Origin: Gammaproteobacteria bacterium
GTDB lineage: Bacteria > Pseudomonadota > Gammaproteobacteria > Natronospirales > REEB76
Length of the DNA stretch: 64,000 nt
Assembly: GCA_036383255.1 (NCBI GenBank)
Contig: DASVOS010000014.1
Coordinates: 1 to 64,000, forward strand
Direction of reading: 5' to 3'
Part shown: positions 9,626 through 27,012 of the stretch, one piece after another
Numbering within the stretch: position 1 is the first letter of the stretch
Layout: each line of letters starts with the position of its first letter
The notes under the pieces: model-generated
Told to the model about the DNA's origin: nothing
What the model saw: the letters and a program-made list of their open reading frames with translations, nothing else
The model's database searches: none
Position numbers and translations under genes: made by a program

Positions 9626-10648
9626 ATGGGGGCGGGGTACACGCTCGCGGAGCTGGCCTCCCGCTGCGGCGGCGAAGTGCGGGGTGAGGGCGGCACGCGC
9701 GTGCGCTCCGTCGCCACCATCCAGAACGCCGGCGCCGGCAGCATCGCGTTCCTCGCCAACCCCCACTACAAGCGCCACCTCGCCGGCACGGGCGCGGCGG
9801 CGGTGATCCTCGCGCCGGCCGACGCGGAAGGCTGCCCGGTCCCGGCGCTCGTCACCAAGAATCCCTACCTGCTGTACGCGAAGGTCGCGACGCTGCTCGC
9901 GCCGGACACGCCCGTGAAGGGCGGCGTGCATCCGGCCGCGTCGGTCGATCCCGCCGCACGCGTCGATGCCAGCGCCTGGGTCGGTCCGGGCGCGGTGGTG
10001 GAGGCGGACACCGAGGTCGGCGCGCGCGCGTCCATCGGTCCCAACTGCGTGGTGATGCGCGGTGCCAGGGTGGGGGAGGATAGCCGCCTCACTGCCTCGG
10101 TCACGCTCTGCCACGGCGTCAGCGTCGGCAAGCGCGCGCTCATCCATCCCGGCGTCGTCATCGGGGGCGACGGTTTCGGCATCGCACCGGACGCGGGCGG
10201 CTGGGCCAAGGTGCCGCAGCTCGGCTCGGTGCGGGTGGGCGACGACGTGGAGATCGGCGCCAACACCACCATCGACCGGGGCGCCCTCGAGGACACCGTG
10301 ATCGAGGACGGCGTTAAGCTGGACAACCAGATCCAGGTGGCCCACAACGTGCGGATCGGCGCGCACACCGCCATCGCGGGCTGCGCCGCCATCGCCGGCA
10401 GCGCCGTCATCGGCAAGCGTTGTATGATCGCCGGCGGTGCAGGCATCACCGGCCACATCGAGATCTGCGACGGCGTGACGGTCACCGCCATGACGCTGGT
10501 GACGCACTCGATCACCGAATCCGGGGTCTATTCTGGCAGCCTGCCGATGGACACCCAGCAGCAGTGGCGCAAGAACAGCGTGCGCTTCCGCCAGCTGGAC
10601 GCGCTGGCGCGCCGCATCGCCGAACTCGAGAAGAAACTCAAGGACTAA
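9626..10648 (+). CDS. lpxD: UDP-3-O-acylglucosamine N-acyltransferase
   Basis: LpxD adds the N-linked 3-hydroxyacyl chain to lipid A in the cytoplasm, using acyl-ACP. The 340-residue protein has an N-terminal uridine-binding domain (about 1-100), a left-handed parallel beta-helix made of hexapeptide repeats (about 105-290), with the catalytic-His region NQIQVAHNVRIG, and a C-terminal helix (RFRQLDALARRIAELEKKL). ATG at 9626, only 5 nt after skp. Confidence 0.96.
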   Translation: MGAGYTLAELASRCGGEVRGEGGTRVRSVATIQNAGAGSIAFLANPHYKRHLAGTGAAAVILAPADAEGCPVPALVTKNPYLLYAKVATLLAPDTPVKGGVHPAASVDPAARVDASAWVGPGAVVEADTEVGARASIGPNCVVMRGARVGEDSRLTASVTLCHGVSVGKRALIHPGVVIGGDGFGIAPDAGGWAKVPQLGSVRVGDDVEIGANTTIDRGALEDTVIEDGVKLDNQIQVAHNVRIGAHTAIAGCAAIAGSAVIGKRCMIAGGAGITGHIEICDGVTVTAMTLVTHSITESGVYSGSLPMDTQQQWRKNSVRFRQLDALARRIAELEKKLKD

Positions 10649-10651
10649 GCC

Positions 10652-11110
10652 ATGGGCCAGAAGCCGTTCCTCGACATCCACGCCATCATGAAGCAGCTGC
10701 CGCACCGCTACCCGTTCCTGCTGGTGGACCGGGTGCTGGAGTGCGTACCCGGCGAGACGCTGACGGCGCTCAAGAACGTCACCATCAACGAGCCGTTCTT
10801 CCCCGGCCACTTCCCGCAGCGGCCGGTGATGCCGGGCGTGCTGATCCTGGAGGCGATGGCCCAGGCCACGGGCCTGCTGGCCTTCGCCAGCATCGGTTCG
10901 GCGCCGGACAAGAACGAGCTGTACTACTTCGTCGGCATCGACAAGGCGCGCTTCCGCCTGCCGGTCGAGCCGGGCGACCAGCTCATCTTCAAGGTCAGGG
11001 TGCTGGGCTCCAAGCGCGGCATGTGGAAGTTCGCGGGCACCGCCGAGGTGGACGGGCAGGTGGCCGCCGAAGCCGAGCTCATGTGCGCCGCCAGGAAGCA
11101 CGAAGAGTGA
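10652..11110 (+). CDS. fabZ: 3-hydroxyacyl-[ACP] dehydratase FabZ
   Basis: FabZ dehydrates 3-hydroxyacyl-ACP in fatty-acid elongation and competes with LpxA/LpxD for substrate. The 152-residue hot-dog-fold protein has [13 protein letters not shown] at the N terminus, the catalytic His in [14 protein letters not shown], and the catalytic Glu in LEAMAQATG. It starts 3 nt after lpxD, and its stop overlaps the GTG start of lpxA. Confidence 0.96.
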   Translation: MGQKPFLDIHAIMKQLPHRYPFLLVDRVLECVPGETLTALKNVTINEPFFPGHFPQRPVMPGVLILEAMAQATGLLAFASIGSAPDKNELYYFVGIDKARFRLPVEPGDQLIFKVRVLGSKRGMWKFAGTAEVDGQVAAEAELMCAARKHEE

Positions 11111-11883
11111 GCCGAGTCCATCCCCAGGCCCTCGTCGATCCCAAGGCGAAGCTGGACAGCAGCGTCAGCGTCGGCCCGTTCAGCGTGATCGGCGCGGACG
11201 TGGAAGTCGGCGCCGGCACCGTCATCGGCCCGCACGTGGTGATCCAGGGCCCGACCCGTATCGGCCGTGACAACCGCATCCACGCCTTCGCCTCCCTGGG
11301 CGGCGCGCCGCAGGACAAGAAGTACGCCGGTGAGCCCACGCTGCTGGAGCTCGGCGACCGCAACAGCATCTTCGAGTTCGTGACCCTGAACCGCGGCACC
11401 GTGCAGGACAAGGGCACCACCAGGATCGGCAGCGACAATTGGCTGATGGCCTACGTGCACGTGGCCCACGACTGCCTCTTGGGCGACAACATCATCATGG
11501 CCAACAACGCCACCCTGGCAGGGCACGTGGACATCGAGGACTGGGCCATCCTCGGCGGCTTCAGCAAGATCCACCAGTTCGTGCGCATCGGGGCCCACAG
11601 CTTCACCGGCATGAACGTGGATGTCACCCGCGACGTGCCGCCCTACGTGATGGTGTCCGGCACGCCCGTGGAACCCCATGGCATCAACAGCGAGGGCCTG
11701 AAGCGCCGCAGCTTCAGCGCCGACCAGCTGCGCAACATCAAAAACGCATACCGCATCCTGTACCGCTCGGACCTCCGCCTCGCGGAGGCCCTGGAGCAGC
11801 TCAAGGTGCTCGGCGAGAGCCAGCCTGAGGTGGCGCTGATGGTGCGCTTCCTGGAGAAGAGCGAACGCAGCATCACGCGCTGA
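11107..11883 (+). CDS. lpxA: UDP-N-acetylglucosamine O-acyltransferase
   Basis: First enzyme of lipid A synthesis, acylating UDP-GlcNAc at O-3. The 258-residue protein is a hexapeptide-repeat beta-helix (about residues 3-185) with the catalytic His region [14 protein letters not shown] and [10 protein letters not shown], then a C-terminal helical domain ([19 protein letters not shown]). GTG at 11107 overlaps the fabZ stop (GTGA). Unlike the usual tight lpxA-lpxB junction, a 162-nt spacer with a hairpin array follows. Confidence 0.96.
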   Translation: MSRVHPQALVDPKAKLDSSVSVGPFSVIGADVEVGAGTVIGPHVVIQGPTRIGRDNRIHAFASLGGAPQDKKYAGEPTLLELGDRNSIFEFVTLNRGTVQDKGTTRIGSDNWLMAYVHVAHDCLLGDNIIMANNATLAGHVDIEDWAILGGFSKIHQFVRIGAHSFTGMNVDVTRDVPPYVMVSGTPVEPHGINSEGLKRRSFSADQLRNIKNAYRILYRSDLRLAEALEQLKVLGESQPEVALMVRFLEKSERSITR

Positions 11884-11887
11884 GGGT

Positions 11888-12022
11888 GCTTGGGGTGAGC
11901 CAAGCCACGGTGCAGGGATGCACCGTACGCGAATCAAGCGCGATAGCGCTTGATTCGGCGGAGGCGAGCCCGGACATGCGCCAGGCTCGCCGAGTAGCAA
12001 AAGTTCATGGATGAACTTTTGC
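11888..12022. repeat. Hairpin array B: five tandem stem-loops (lpxA-lpxB)
   Basis: Five hairpins follow one another. H1 is GCTTGG/CCAAGC at 11888-11905. H2 is ACGGTGC/GCACCGT at 11907-11926 with hexaloop AGGGAT (octamer CAGGGATG at 11913-11920). H3 is GAATCAAGCGC/GCGCTTGATTC with loop GATA at 11931-11956. H4 is GGCGAGCC/GGCTCGCC at 11963-11991 with GGACATG in the loop. H5 is GCAAAAGTTC/GAACTTTTGC at 11997-12022 with hexaloop ATGGAT (CATGGATG at 12006-12013). H2 and H5 fit the CANGGANG loop preferred by CsrA/RsmA. H5 ends 15 nt before the GAGGA Shine-Dalgarno of lpxB, so it could affect lpxB translation. No open reading frame of interest is present. Confidence 0.8.
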
Positions 12023-12045
12023 GTATCCATCTTGATGAGGATTTC

Positions 12046-13203
12046 ATGCGTATCGGCATCGTCGCGGGGGAGAGTTCGGGCGACATCCTGGGCGCAGGGC
12101 TGATCCGCGCCATCAAGGAGCGCGCGCCCGAGGCCCGCTTCGAGGGCGTGGCGGGCCCCGCCATGATCGCAGCCGGCTGCGAGGCGCTGTATCCCGCGGA
12201 GACCCTCGCGGTGATGGGCCTCGCCGAAGTGCTCGTGCACCTGCCGCGCCTGCTCAAGGTGCGCGCGCATCTGAAGCGCCACTTCATGCAGGACCCGCCG
12301 GACCTGTTCATCGGCGTGGACTCGCCGGACTTCAACCTCGGGCTCGAACAGGCGCTGCGCCGCCACGGCATCCCCACGGTGCACTACGTGAGCCCATCCA
12401 TCTGGGCCTGGCGGCCCAAGCGCGTGTTCAAGGTGGGCAGGGCGGCGGACCTCACGCTCGCGCTGCTGCCTTTCGAGCCGCCCCTCTACGAGAAGCACGG
12501 CTTCAAGTCCGTGTTCGTGGGTCACCCCCTGGCGGACACCATCCCCGAGCACCCTGACCGCGCCGCGCTGCGCCGCGAGCTGCACCTGGGCGAAGATGAC
12601 TGGGTGGTGGCGCTCCTGCCGGGCAGCCGCTTCTCCGAGGTTGAGCGCCTCGGCCGGCTGTTCCTGGAGACGGCCCAGTGGCTCAACCTCGAGCAGCCGC
12701 GTTTGCGGTTCGTGATCCCCGCGGCGACACCCGCGCTCAACCGCATGTTGAAGGAGCTGATCCGCACCACCCAGCCGGACCTGCCGGTGACGCTGGTGGA
12801 AGGTCACTCCCACGACGTCTTGGGCGCCGCCGACGCGGCGCTGCTCGCTTCCGGCACTGCCGCACTGGAGGCGCTGCTGTTCAAGTGCCCCATGGTGGTG
12901 GCCTACAAGCTCTCCGCTGCCAGCCACGCATTCATCCGTTTCTTCGACCTGCTCAAGATCCCCTACGTGTCCCTGCCCAACCTGCTGGCGGGCCGCGCGC
13001 TGGTGCCTGAGTTCCTGCAGCGCGAAGCGACGCCCGAGGCCATGGGCGCGGCCCTGCTGCATCTCCTGGAGGACGGTCCGGCGCGCGACGCGCAGGTGCA
13101 GGGCCTCACGGCGCTCACCGGCAGGCTGCGGCGCGGCGCGGACCAGCGGGCCGCCGAGGCGGTGCTGGCGCTCCTCGACTCGCGCCGCTCGGCGCGGGTG
13201 TAG
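12046..13203 (+). CDS. lpxB: Lipid-A-disaccharide synthase
   Basis: LpxB joins UDP-2,3-diacylglucosamine and lipid X, releasing UDP; a peripheral inner-membrane GT-B glycosyltransferase. The 385-residue protein begins [20 protein letters not shown], has SIWAWRPKR near 120, [14 protein letters not shown] near 190 and the donor-site [13 protein letters not shown] near 270. An upstream in-frame ATG at 12007 lies inside hairpin H5 of the array; I prefer the ATG at 12046 because it has GAGGA 4 nt upstream and matches family N termini. It ends 10 nt before rnhB. Confidence 0.95.
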   Translation: MRIGIVAGESSGDILGAGLIRAIKERAPEARFEGVAGPAMIAAGCEALYPAETLAVMGLAEVLVHLPRLLKVRAHLKRHFMQDPPDLFIGVDSPDFNLGLEQALRRHGIPTVHYVSPSIWAWRPKRVFKVGRAADLTLALLPFEPPLYEKHGFKSVFVGHPLADTIPEHPDRAALRRELHLGEDDWVVALLPGSRFSEVERLGRLFLETAQWLNLEQPRLRFVIPAATPALNRMLKELIRTTQPDLPVTLVEGHSHDVLGAADAALLASGTAALEALLFKCPMVVAYKLSAASHAFIRFFDLLKIPYVSLPNLLAGRALVPEFLQREATPEAMGAALLHLLEDGPARDAQVQGLTALTGRLRRGADQRAAEAVLALLDSRRSARV

Positions 13204-13213
13204 GATTGCGGCC

Positions 13214-13821
13214 ATGGTCAGGTTGCGGGACAGAGTCAGGGAGATGAGCCTCACCATGGTGGTGGCGGGGGTGGACGAGGCCGGCCGCGGCCCCCTGGCG
13301 GGCCCGGTGATGGCCGCCGCAGTGGTGCTGGATACCGCGCGTCCCATCCGGGGACTCAAGGACTCCAAGCTGCTCGACCCCGAGCGGCGCGAGGAGCTGG
13401 CGGCGCAGATCCGCGAGCGCTCCCGCGCCTGGGCCGTGGCCTGGGCGGACCACGAGGAGATCGACCGCATCAACATCCTGCAGGCCTCGCTGCTCGCCAT
13501 GGCCCGCGCGGTGGCGGCGCTCGCCATCGAGCCCGAGCAGATCTTCGTGGACGGCAACCAGTTGCCGCCGGTGCGGCAGAAGGTCACCACCGTCGTGCAG
13601 GGGGACCTCAAGCTCCCGGCCATCGGCGCCGCCTCCATCCTGGCCAAGGTGGAGCGGGACGCGGCCATGCGCCGCCTGCATGCGATCTATCCCCAATACG
13701 GCTTCGACGAGCACAAGGGCTATTCCACCCCCGCGCACCTCGCGGCGTTGAACGCCCACGGGGCCTGCGCCGTGCACCGCCGCAGCTTCGAGCCGGTGCG
13801 CCGCTGCCTGGACAGGCTGTT

Positions 13822-13825
<4 letters not shown>
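13214..13825 (+). CDS. rnhB: Ribonuclease HII
   Basis: RNase HII removes ribonucleotides and RNA primers from DNA-RNA hybrids. The 203-residue protein has [16 protein letters not shown] (catalytic Asp-Glu near 19-20), LKDSKLLD, the catalytic Asp region QIFVDGNQ, and [12 protein letters not shown]. Three starts are possible: 13214 (AGGA 8 nt upstream), 13244 and 13256. I kept the first; the mature core is the same. Its stop overlaps the dnaE GTG. Confidence 0.94.
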
Positions 13826-17373
<3,548 letters not shown>

Positions 17374-17437
17374 CCGGGCTTGCCCCCGGGGGCTGCAACC
17401 GGTAACGTTTACAGCCTGTTGGCACGATTTTCAGAGA

Positions 17438-18394
17438 ATGAACCTCAACTTCCTCGAATTCGAACAGCCCATCGCCGAGCTTGAAGCCAAGATCGAAGAG
17501 CTGCGCTTCGTCGGCGACGAGTCCGCCATCAGCATCACCGACGAGATCGAGCGCCTGCAGGCCAAGAGCCGCACGCTCACCGAGAACATCTTCTCCAACC
17601 TGTCCTCCTGGCAGGTGGCCCAGCTGGCGCGCCACCCCCAGCGTCCTTATACCCTCGACTACGTGCAGCGCATCTTCACGGACTTCGAGGAGCTGAAGGG
17701 CGACCGTGCCTTCGCCGACGATCCGGCCATCGTGTGCGGCGTGGCGCGCCTGGACGGCAAGCCGGTGGCGGTGATCGGCGAGCAGAAGGGCCGCGACACC
17801 AAGGAGAAGATCCGCCGCAACTTCGGCATGCCGCGCCCCGAGGGTTACCGCAAGGCGCTGCGCATCATGAAGCTGGCGGAACGCTTCCGCCTGCCCATCT
17901 TCACCTTCATCGACACTCCCGGCGCCTATCCCGGCGTGGGAGCGGAGGAGCGGGGCCAGAGCGAGGCCATCGCGCGCAACCTGTTCGAGATGTCCACCCT
18001 CCGGGTGCCCATCGTCTGCACCGTGGTGGGCGAGGGCGGCTCCGGCGGCGCGCTCGCCATCGGCGTGGGCGACCGGGTACTGATGCTGCAATACAGCATC
18101 TACTCGGTGATCTCGCCGGAAGGCTGCGCCTCCATCCTGTGGAAGAGCGCCGACAAGGCCTCCGACGCGGCCGAAGCCATGGGCATCACCGCCGAGCGCA
18201 TCAAGAGCCTGGGGCTCATCGACCAGGTCATCAAGGAACCCCTCGGAGGCGCCCACCGCGACGTGGACGCCACCGCCGCCAGCGTCAAGAAGGCGCTCTT
18301 GGACAGCCTTGCCCGCCTGGAGGGCATGTCCGTGGACGAGCTCGTGGAAGCCCGCTACAAGCGCTTCACTTCCTTCGGCAACTTCAAGGAATGA
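17438..18394 (+). CDS. accA: Acetyl-CoA carboxylase carboxyltransferase subunit alpha
   Basis: AccA with AccD transfers CO2 from carboxybiotin to acetyl-CoA, giving malonyl-CoA for fatty-acid synthesis. The 318-residue protein starts [20 protein letters not shown] (coiled N terminus) and has the crotonase-like core with [20 protein letters not shown] and [19 protein letters not shown]. Length and sequence are standard. ATG at 17438. It is followed by tilS at 28 nt. Confidence 0.97.
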   Translation: MNLNFLEFEQPIAELEAKIEELRFVGDESAISITDEIERLQAKSRTLTENIFSNLSSWQVAQLARHPQRPYTLDYVQRIFTDFEELKGDRAFADDPAIVCGVARLDGKPVAVIGEQKGRDTKEKIRRNFGMPRPEGYRKALRIMKLAERFRLPIFTFIDTPGAYPGVGAEERGQSEAIARNLFEMSTLRVPIVCTVVGEGGSGGALAIGVGDRVLMLQYSIYSVISPEGCASILWKSADKASDAAEAMGITAERIKSLGLIDQVIKEPLGGAHRDVDATAASVKKALLDSLARLEGMSVDELVEARYKRFTSFGNFKE

Positions 18395-18421
18395 CCGGGG
18401 CCGTCACCCGGCCGTAGCCCC

Positions 18422-19771
18422 GTGTCCTTCTCACCCGATCGGCTCCTCGAGACCCTGCGCGGCCTGCCGGCGGCGTCGTGCTATCGGGTGGGCATGAGCG
18501 GCGGCCTCGACTCCACCGTGCTCCTGCATGCCCTCGCGTCACTGAGGGCGAACCTCTCCGGCGCGCTCGCGGCGCTGCACGTGGACCACGGCCTGCACCC
18601 TGACGCCGCCCGCTGGCAGCAGCATTGCGCGGATCTCTGCGCGCGTCTCGGCGTGCCGCTGGAATCCCACCGGCTACAGGTCGCGCCCGCCGCCGGCGAG
18701 AGCCTGGAGGCGGCGGCCCGGGAACGGCGCTACGCCGTGTTCCGCCAGGCCATGCACCCCGGCGAGATGCTGCTCTTGGCCCAGCACGCGGACGACCAAC
18801 TGGAGACCTTCCTGCTCCAGGCCCTGCGGGGTGCGGGCGTGCGTGGCCTCGCCGCCATGCCCGAGTGCGTGCCGTTCGAAAGAGGCTGGCTGGCACGCCC
18901 TCTGTTGCGCCACGGCCGCACGGAACTGGAGGCCTGGGCTGGGAGCCAAGGCCTCACCTGGATCGAAGACCCCAGCAACGCGGATACCGCCCTGGACCGC
19001 AATTACCTGCGCCACGAGGTGCTGCCGCGCCTCACGGCCCGCTGGCCCGCTGCGGCGGATACGGTCGCCCGCGCCGCGCGCCACTGTGCCGAAGCGGCCG
19101 AGACCCTCAAGGCCGTGGCGGCGGAGGACTGGGCCCATCACGGCGCGGGAGAGATCCTGCCGGTGTCGGCCCTGGAGGCGCTGCCGGAGGCACGGGCGCG
19201 GCATCTCTTGCGTCATTGGATCGAGGCCCGGGGCCTGCCGCTGCCGCCGGCCCACAAGCTCACGGAGATCCTGCTCCAGGCCCGGGCGGCGGAGGACCGT
19301 AACCCCTGCGTGGACTGGGCCGGGGCCGAGGTGCGCCGCTACGGCGGCCATCTGTATGCCCAGCGGCCCTTGCCCCCGGCGCCGGGGGAATTCCGGCTCA
19401 AGCCCGGCGTGGCGCGGGAGCTGGGGGAAGGCCTCGGGGCCTTGAGCCTGGTGCCTGCCACGGGCGAGGGCATCCGCGCCGCGCTCTGCGGCAGCGGGGG
19501 CCTGAGGGTCGCGTTCCGCAGCGGCGGTGAGAGCTGCCGGCCCGCCGGCCATGGGCACACACGGCCCCTCAAGAAGTGGCTGCAGGAGATGCACGTGGTG
19601 CCGTGGCTCAGGGACCGGCTGCCGCTGATCTATGGTGAAAGTGGGGACGAGAGCACGGGCGGCGGCGCGCTCCTGGCGGTGGCGGGGCTGTTTGCTTGTG
19701 AGCCCCATGCAGCCGGGCCCGGGGAGGCGGGTTTGCGCATCGAATGGCGGGGGCATCCGCCGCTCGCGTGA
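18422..19771 (+). CDS. tilS: tRNA(Ile)-lysidine synthase
   Basis: TilS converts C34 of the CAU-anticodon tRNA-Ile to lysidine with ATP, so that it reads AUA. The 449-residue protein has the PP-loop GMSGGLDSTVLLHAL near residue 21, HADDQLETFLLQALRGAG near 122, then TilS substrate-binding and C-terminal domains (GESCRPAGHGHTRPLKKWLQ). GTG at 18422 is the only sensible start; no clear Shine-Dalgarno. The C-terminal half has unusually many Arg/Gly/Pro, as expected from base composition. Confidence 0.93.
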   Translation: MSFSPDRLLETLRGLPAASCYRVGMSGGLDSTVLLHALASLRANLSGALAALHVDHGLHPDAARWQQHCADLCARLGVPLESHRLQVAPAAGESLEAAARERRYAVFRQAMHPGEMLLLAQHADDQLETFLLQALRGAGVRGLAAMPECVPFERGWLARPLLRHGRTELEAWAGSQGLTWIEDPSNADTALDRNYLRHEVLPRLTARWPAAADTVARAARHCAEAAETLKAVAAEDWAHHGAGEILPVSALEALPEARARHLLRHWIEARGLPLPPAHKLTEILLQARAAEDRNPCVDWAGAEVRRYGGHLYAQRPLPPAPGEFRLKPGVARELGEGLGALSLVPATGEGIRAALCGSGGLRVAFRSGGESCRPAGHGHTRPLKKWLQEMHVVPWLRDRLPLIYGESGDESTGGGALLAVAGLFACEPHAAGPGEAGLRIEWRGHPPLA

Positions 19772-19825
19772 ACGAGGCGGGTTTTTCCCGCATAAATCCG
19801 CAACGTCGCGCGCCGCGCTTTTTAA

Positions 19826-24021
<4,196 letters not shown>

Positions 24022-24031
24022 GGGCCGCCGC

Positions 24032-24736
24032 GTGAGCGCGCGGTACTGGGCGGTGATCCCCGCGGCCGGCAGCGGCGCGCGCATGGGCAGCGCCATCCCC
24101 AAGCAGTACCTTTCCCTCGGCGGCCGCACGCTGCTGGAGCGGGTGCTGGACGTGCTGCTGGCGGAGCCGGCGGTGGACGGCGTCACCGTGGCGGTGGCGA
24201 AGGACGATCCCTACTGGCAGCGCTACCTGCCGGGCCAGCGCCCCAAGCCGGTGCGCGTCGCCTCCGGCGGCGAGACCCGTGCCCACTCGGTGCTGAACGC
24301 GCTCATGACCCTGCGCGACGAGCTGAAAGACGACGACTGGGTGCTGGTGCACGACGCGGCGCGGCCCTGCCTGCATCCGCGCGACCTCTCGCTGCTGCTG
24401 CAGATGGCCGGCCAGGACCCGGTGGGCGCCATCCTCGGCGCGCCGGTGACGGACACCGTGAAGCGGGTGGATGACGAGCGCCGCGTGACCGGCACCCCCG
24501 AGCGCGCCGACCTGTGGCGCGCGTTCACGCCGCAGATGTTCCGCTACCGCCTGCTGATGGACGCGCTGGAGGCCGCCATCCGCACCGGCGCGCCGCCCAC
24601 CGACGAGGCGGGCGCCATGGAGCGGGCCGGCCACCCGGTGCTGGTGGTGGAGGGGCGCAGCGACAACATCAAGATCACCCGTCCCGACGACATCCCGCTG
24701 GCCGAGGCGATCCTCGCGCAGCGCGGCGGAGCCTGA
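24032..24736 (+). CDS. ispD: 2-C-methyl-D-erythritol 4-phosphate cytidylyltransferase
   Basis: IspD makes CDP-methylerythritol in the MEP pathway. The 234-residue protein has the nucleotidyltransferase motif [19 protein letters not shown] near residue 9, [11 protein letters not shown] near 106, and a C-terminal [21 protein letters not shown] at 24032 is used. ispF follows after 2 nt. Confidence 0.96.
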   Translation: MSARYWAVIPAAGSGARMGSAIPKQYLSLGGRTLLERVLDVLLAEPAVDGVTVAVAKDDPYWQRYLPGQRPKPVRVASGGETRAHSVLNALMTLRDELKDDDWVLVHDAARPCLHPRDLSLLLQMAGQDPVGAILGAPVTDTVKRVDDERRVTGTPERADLWRAFTPQMFRYRLLMDALEAAIRTGAPPTDEAGAMERAGHPVLVVEGRSDNIKITRPDDIPLAEAILAQRGGA

Positions 24737-24738
24737 AC

Positions 24739-25212
24739 ATGAGGATAGGCCACGGTTACGACGTGCATGCCTTCGCCGCCGGCGACCACCTGATGCTGGG
24801 TGGCGTGCGCATCCCGCACTCGAAAGGCGTGAAGGCCCACTCCGACGGGGACGTGGTGCTGCACGCCGTCTGCGACGCGCTGCTCGGCGCCGCTGCCCTG
24901 GGCGACATCGGCCGCCACTTCCCGGACACGGATGCCAGGTGGAAGGGCGCCGACAGCCGCATGCTGCTCAGGGAGACGGTGAAGCTCATCGCCGCCCGCA
25001 AGCTCAAGCCCGCCCAGGTGGACGTGAGCGTCATCGCTGAAGCCCCCAAGCTCGCGCCTCACGTGGCCGCCATGTGCGCGAATCTGGCGGCGGATCTCGG
25101 CCTCCTGGCGGAGCGGGTGAACGTCAAGGCCACCACCAACGAAGGCCTCGGTCACATCGGCCGTGGCGAGGGCATCGCCGCCCACGCCGTGGCATTGCTC
25201 GAAGACATTTGA
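24739..25212 (+). CDS. ispF: 2-C-methyl-D-erythritol 2,4-cyclodiphosphate synthase
   Basis: IspF cyclises CDP-methylerythritol 2-phosphate. The 157-residue protein begins [12 protein letters not shown] (zinc ligands Asp and His), contains [19 protein letters not shown] and [10 protein letters not shown], and ends with [20 protein letters not shown]. Length is standard for this trimeric enzyme. It sits directly after ispD. Confidence 0.97.
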   Translation: MRIGHGYDVHAFAAGDHLMLGGVRIPHSKGVKAHSDGDVVLHAVCDALLGAAALGDIGRHFPDTDARWKGADSRMLLRETVKLIAARKLKPAQVDVSVIAEAPKLAPHVAAMCANLAADLGLLAERVNVKATTNEGLGHIGRGEGIAAHAVALLEDI

Positions 25213-25217
25213 TCCCC

Positions 25218-26264
25218 ATGGACAAGCTTCCCGACTGGGCGCGCGCCCACGGGCCCGTGTCGCTCACGGCCCGCATCCGCACCGAGCCCGAAGACTTCCG
25301 CGTCGAGGAAGTGCTGGGCTTCGAGGCGGACGGGGAAGGGCCCCACGTCATGCTCACGGTGGAGAAGCGCGGCGCCAACACCCATTGGGTGGCGGACCAA
25401 TTGGCCCGGCACGCCGGCATACAGGGCCGCGAAGTCGGCTATGCCGGACTCAAGGACCGGCATGCCGTCACGGTCCAGCATTTCACCCTGAACCTGGACC
25501 GCAAGCCCGAGCCGGACTGGGCCGCGCTGCCGTCCGGTGAGTTCAAGGTACTCAAGTCCGGGCGCCACCGCCGCAAGCTCAAGACCGGCGCGCTGGAGGG
25601 AAACCGCTTCCGCCTCAAGCTGCGGGAGCTCAGCGGCCCCGTGAGCGCACTCGTGCCGAAGCTGGAAGCGATCCGGGCCCAGGGCGTACCCAACTACTTC
25701 GGCGTGCAGCGCTTCGGCCGTGGCGCCGCGAACATCGGGAAGGCGGAAGCCGCACTCTCGGGGAAGCTGCGCATCCACGACCGGCGCCTCTTCAGCCTGC
25801 TCTTGTCCGCCGCCCGCAGCCTGGTGTTCAACGACCTCCTGTCGGCGCGGGTGCGGGCAGAGACCTGGAATAAGGTCCTGCCGGGTGAAGTCCTCATGCT
25901 TGACGGCAGCCACAGCGTGTTCAAGGCACAGGAGGGGGACGCGGCGCTCGCGGCGCGCCTCACGCGCGGCGATGTGCATCCCACGGGCCCCCTGTGGGGC
26001 AAGGGTGACCCCATGGTCTCCGGTGAAGTCCAAGCCCTGGAAGCGGAAGCGGCCGCCCGCTATCCCGTGATCACAGCCGGCCTCGAGAGGATCGGCATGG
26101 AGAGGGCACGGCGCAGCCTGCGCCTGCCGGTGCGGGACTTCGCCTGGAACGAGGAAGCAGACGGGCTGATACTGGAGTTCTTCCTGCCGGCGGGGGCCTA
26201 CGCCACTACCGTATTGAGAGAGCTAATCGATTTCGAGGGAGAAGAAGATGCTCACGAAGATTAA
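25218..26264 (+). CDS. truD: tRNA pseudouridine(13) synthase
   Basis: TruD makes pseudouridine 13 in tRNA-Glu. The 348-residue protein has RTEPEDFRVEE near residue 20, the catalytic Asp in GYAGLKDRHAVTVQ near 80, and PNYFGVQRFGRG near 155, the TruD signature. ATG at 25218. In many gammaproteobacteria surE follows directly; here a crotonase gene overlapping by 17 nt, a structured element and smr are interposed. Confidence 0.95.
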   Translation: MDKLPDWARAHGPVSLTARIRTEPEDFRVEEVLGFEADGEGPHVMLTVEKRGANTHWVADQLARHAGIQGREVGYAGLKDRHAVTVQHFTLNLDRKPEPDWAALPSGEFKVLKSGRHRRKLKTGALEGNRFRLKLRELSGPVSALVPKLEAIRAQGVPNYFGVQRFGRGAANIGKAEAALSGKLRIHDRRLFSLLLSAARSLVFNDLLSARVRAETWNKVLPGEVLMLDGSHSVFKAQEGDAALAARLTRGDVHPTGPLWGKGDPMVSGEVQALEAEAAARYPVITAGLERIGMERARRSLRLPVRDFAWNEEADGLILEFFLPAGAYATTVLRELIDFEGEEDAHED

Positions 26265-27006
26265 GCACGGCGACATCCTGGAGCTTCGGCTCGAGCGCCC
26301 GCCGGTGAACGCGCTGCATCATCCGCTGGTGCAGGAACTCAAGGCCGCCGTGGAGGCGGCGCCGCAGGAGGGCGCCAAGGCGCTGGTGATCTCCGGCGTC
26401 GCGAACATGTTCTCCGCCGGCCTCGACGTGCCATACCTATTGGGGCTGGACAAGGCGGGCATGGAGCGCTTCTGGACCGATTTCTTCGGCATGCTGCGCG
26501 GCGTCGCCACCTCGCCCATCCCCACCGTCGCCGCCATGACCGGCCATAGCCCGGCGGGCGGCGCCGTCATCTCCCTCTTCTGCGACTACCGCATCGCGGC
26601 CCAGGGCAAGTTCAAGATCGGCCTCAATGAGGTGATGGTGGGCCTGCCGGTGCCGCGGGTGATCCTGGCGGGCCTCACCCGCGTGGTAGGCCAGCGCCAG
26701 GCGGAGCGGCTCGCGGTGCGCGGCCTGCTGGTCTCGCCTGACGAGGCGCTGGTTTCGGGGCTGGTGGATGAGGTGGTCGCGCCCGAGGAAGTGGTGCCGA
26801 AGGCGATCGCCTGGTGCCAGCATGCCTTGAGCCTGCCCCAGAGCGCACTGCATGCCACCCGCAACGTGCTGCGGGAGGATTACGCCAGGCTCTTCGACAC
26901 CCTGCTGCCCGTCACCCGCAGCGAGATGACGGCGGTGTGGTTCAGCGATGAGACCCAGCGGGTCCTGAAGGACCTCGTCGCGCAACTGGCTGCCAAGAAG
27001 AAATAA
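26248..27006 (+). CDS. Enoyl-CoA hydratase/isomerase family protein (ECI-like)
   Basis: A 252-residue crotonase-fold enzyme with both oxyanion-hole segments (FSAGLDVPYL near 57 and GHSPAGGAVI near 100) and the single-acid motif IGLNEVMVGLPVP near 130. The pattern resembles mitochondrial-type delta3,delta2-enoyl-CoA isomerase (ECI1: LNETQLG) more than hydratases, which use two glutamates. It probably moves double bonds of unsaturated acyl-CoAs into position for beta-oxidation. ATG at 26248, inside the end of truD, with GAGAAGAAG upstream. No other beta-oxidation gene is adjacent, so the substrate is open. Confidence 0.8.
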   Translation: MLTKIKHGDILELRLERPPVNALHHPLVQELKAAVEAAPQEGAKALVISGVANMFSAGLDVPYLLGLDKAGMERFWTDFFGMLRGVATSPIPTVAAMTGHSPAGGAVISLFCDYRIAAQGKFKIGLNEVMVGLPVPRVILAGLTRVVGQRQAERLAVRGLLVSPDEALVSGLVDEVVAPEEVVPKAIAWCQHALSLPQSALHATRNVLREDYARLFDTLLPVTRSEMTAVWFSDETQRVLKDLVAQLAAKKK

Positions 27007-27012
27007 GAAGTT

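Noticed and set aside
11888-12022. CRISPR array or tandem direct repeat between lpxA and lpxB
   Set aside because: The units are different inverted repeats, not identical direct repeats with spacers. No cas gene is present.
12007-12045. Upstream ATG as the lpxB start
   Set aside because: It is the centre of hairpin H5, lacks a Shine-Dalgarno and adds 13 residues absent from LpxB family N termini. The ATG at 12046 has GAGGA.
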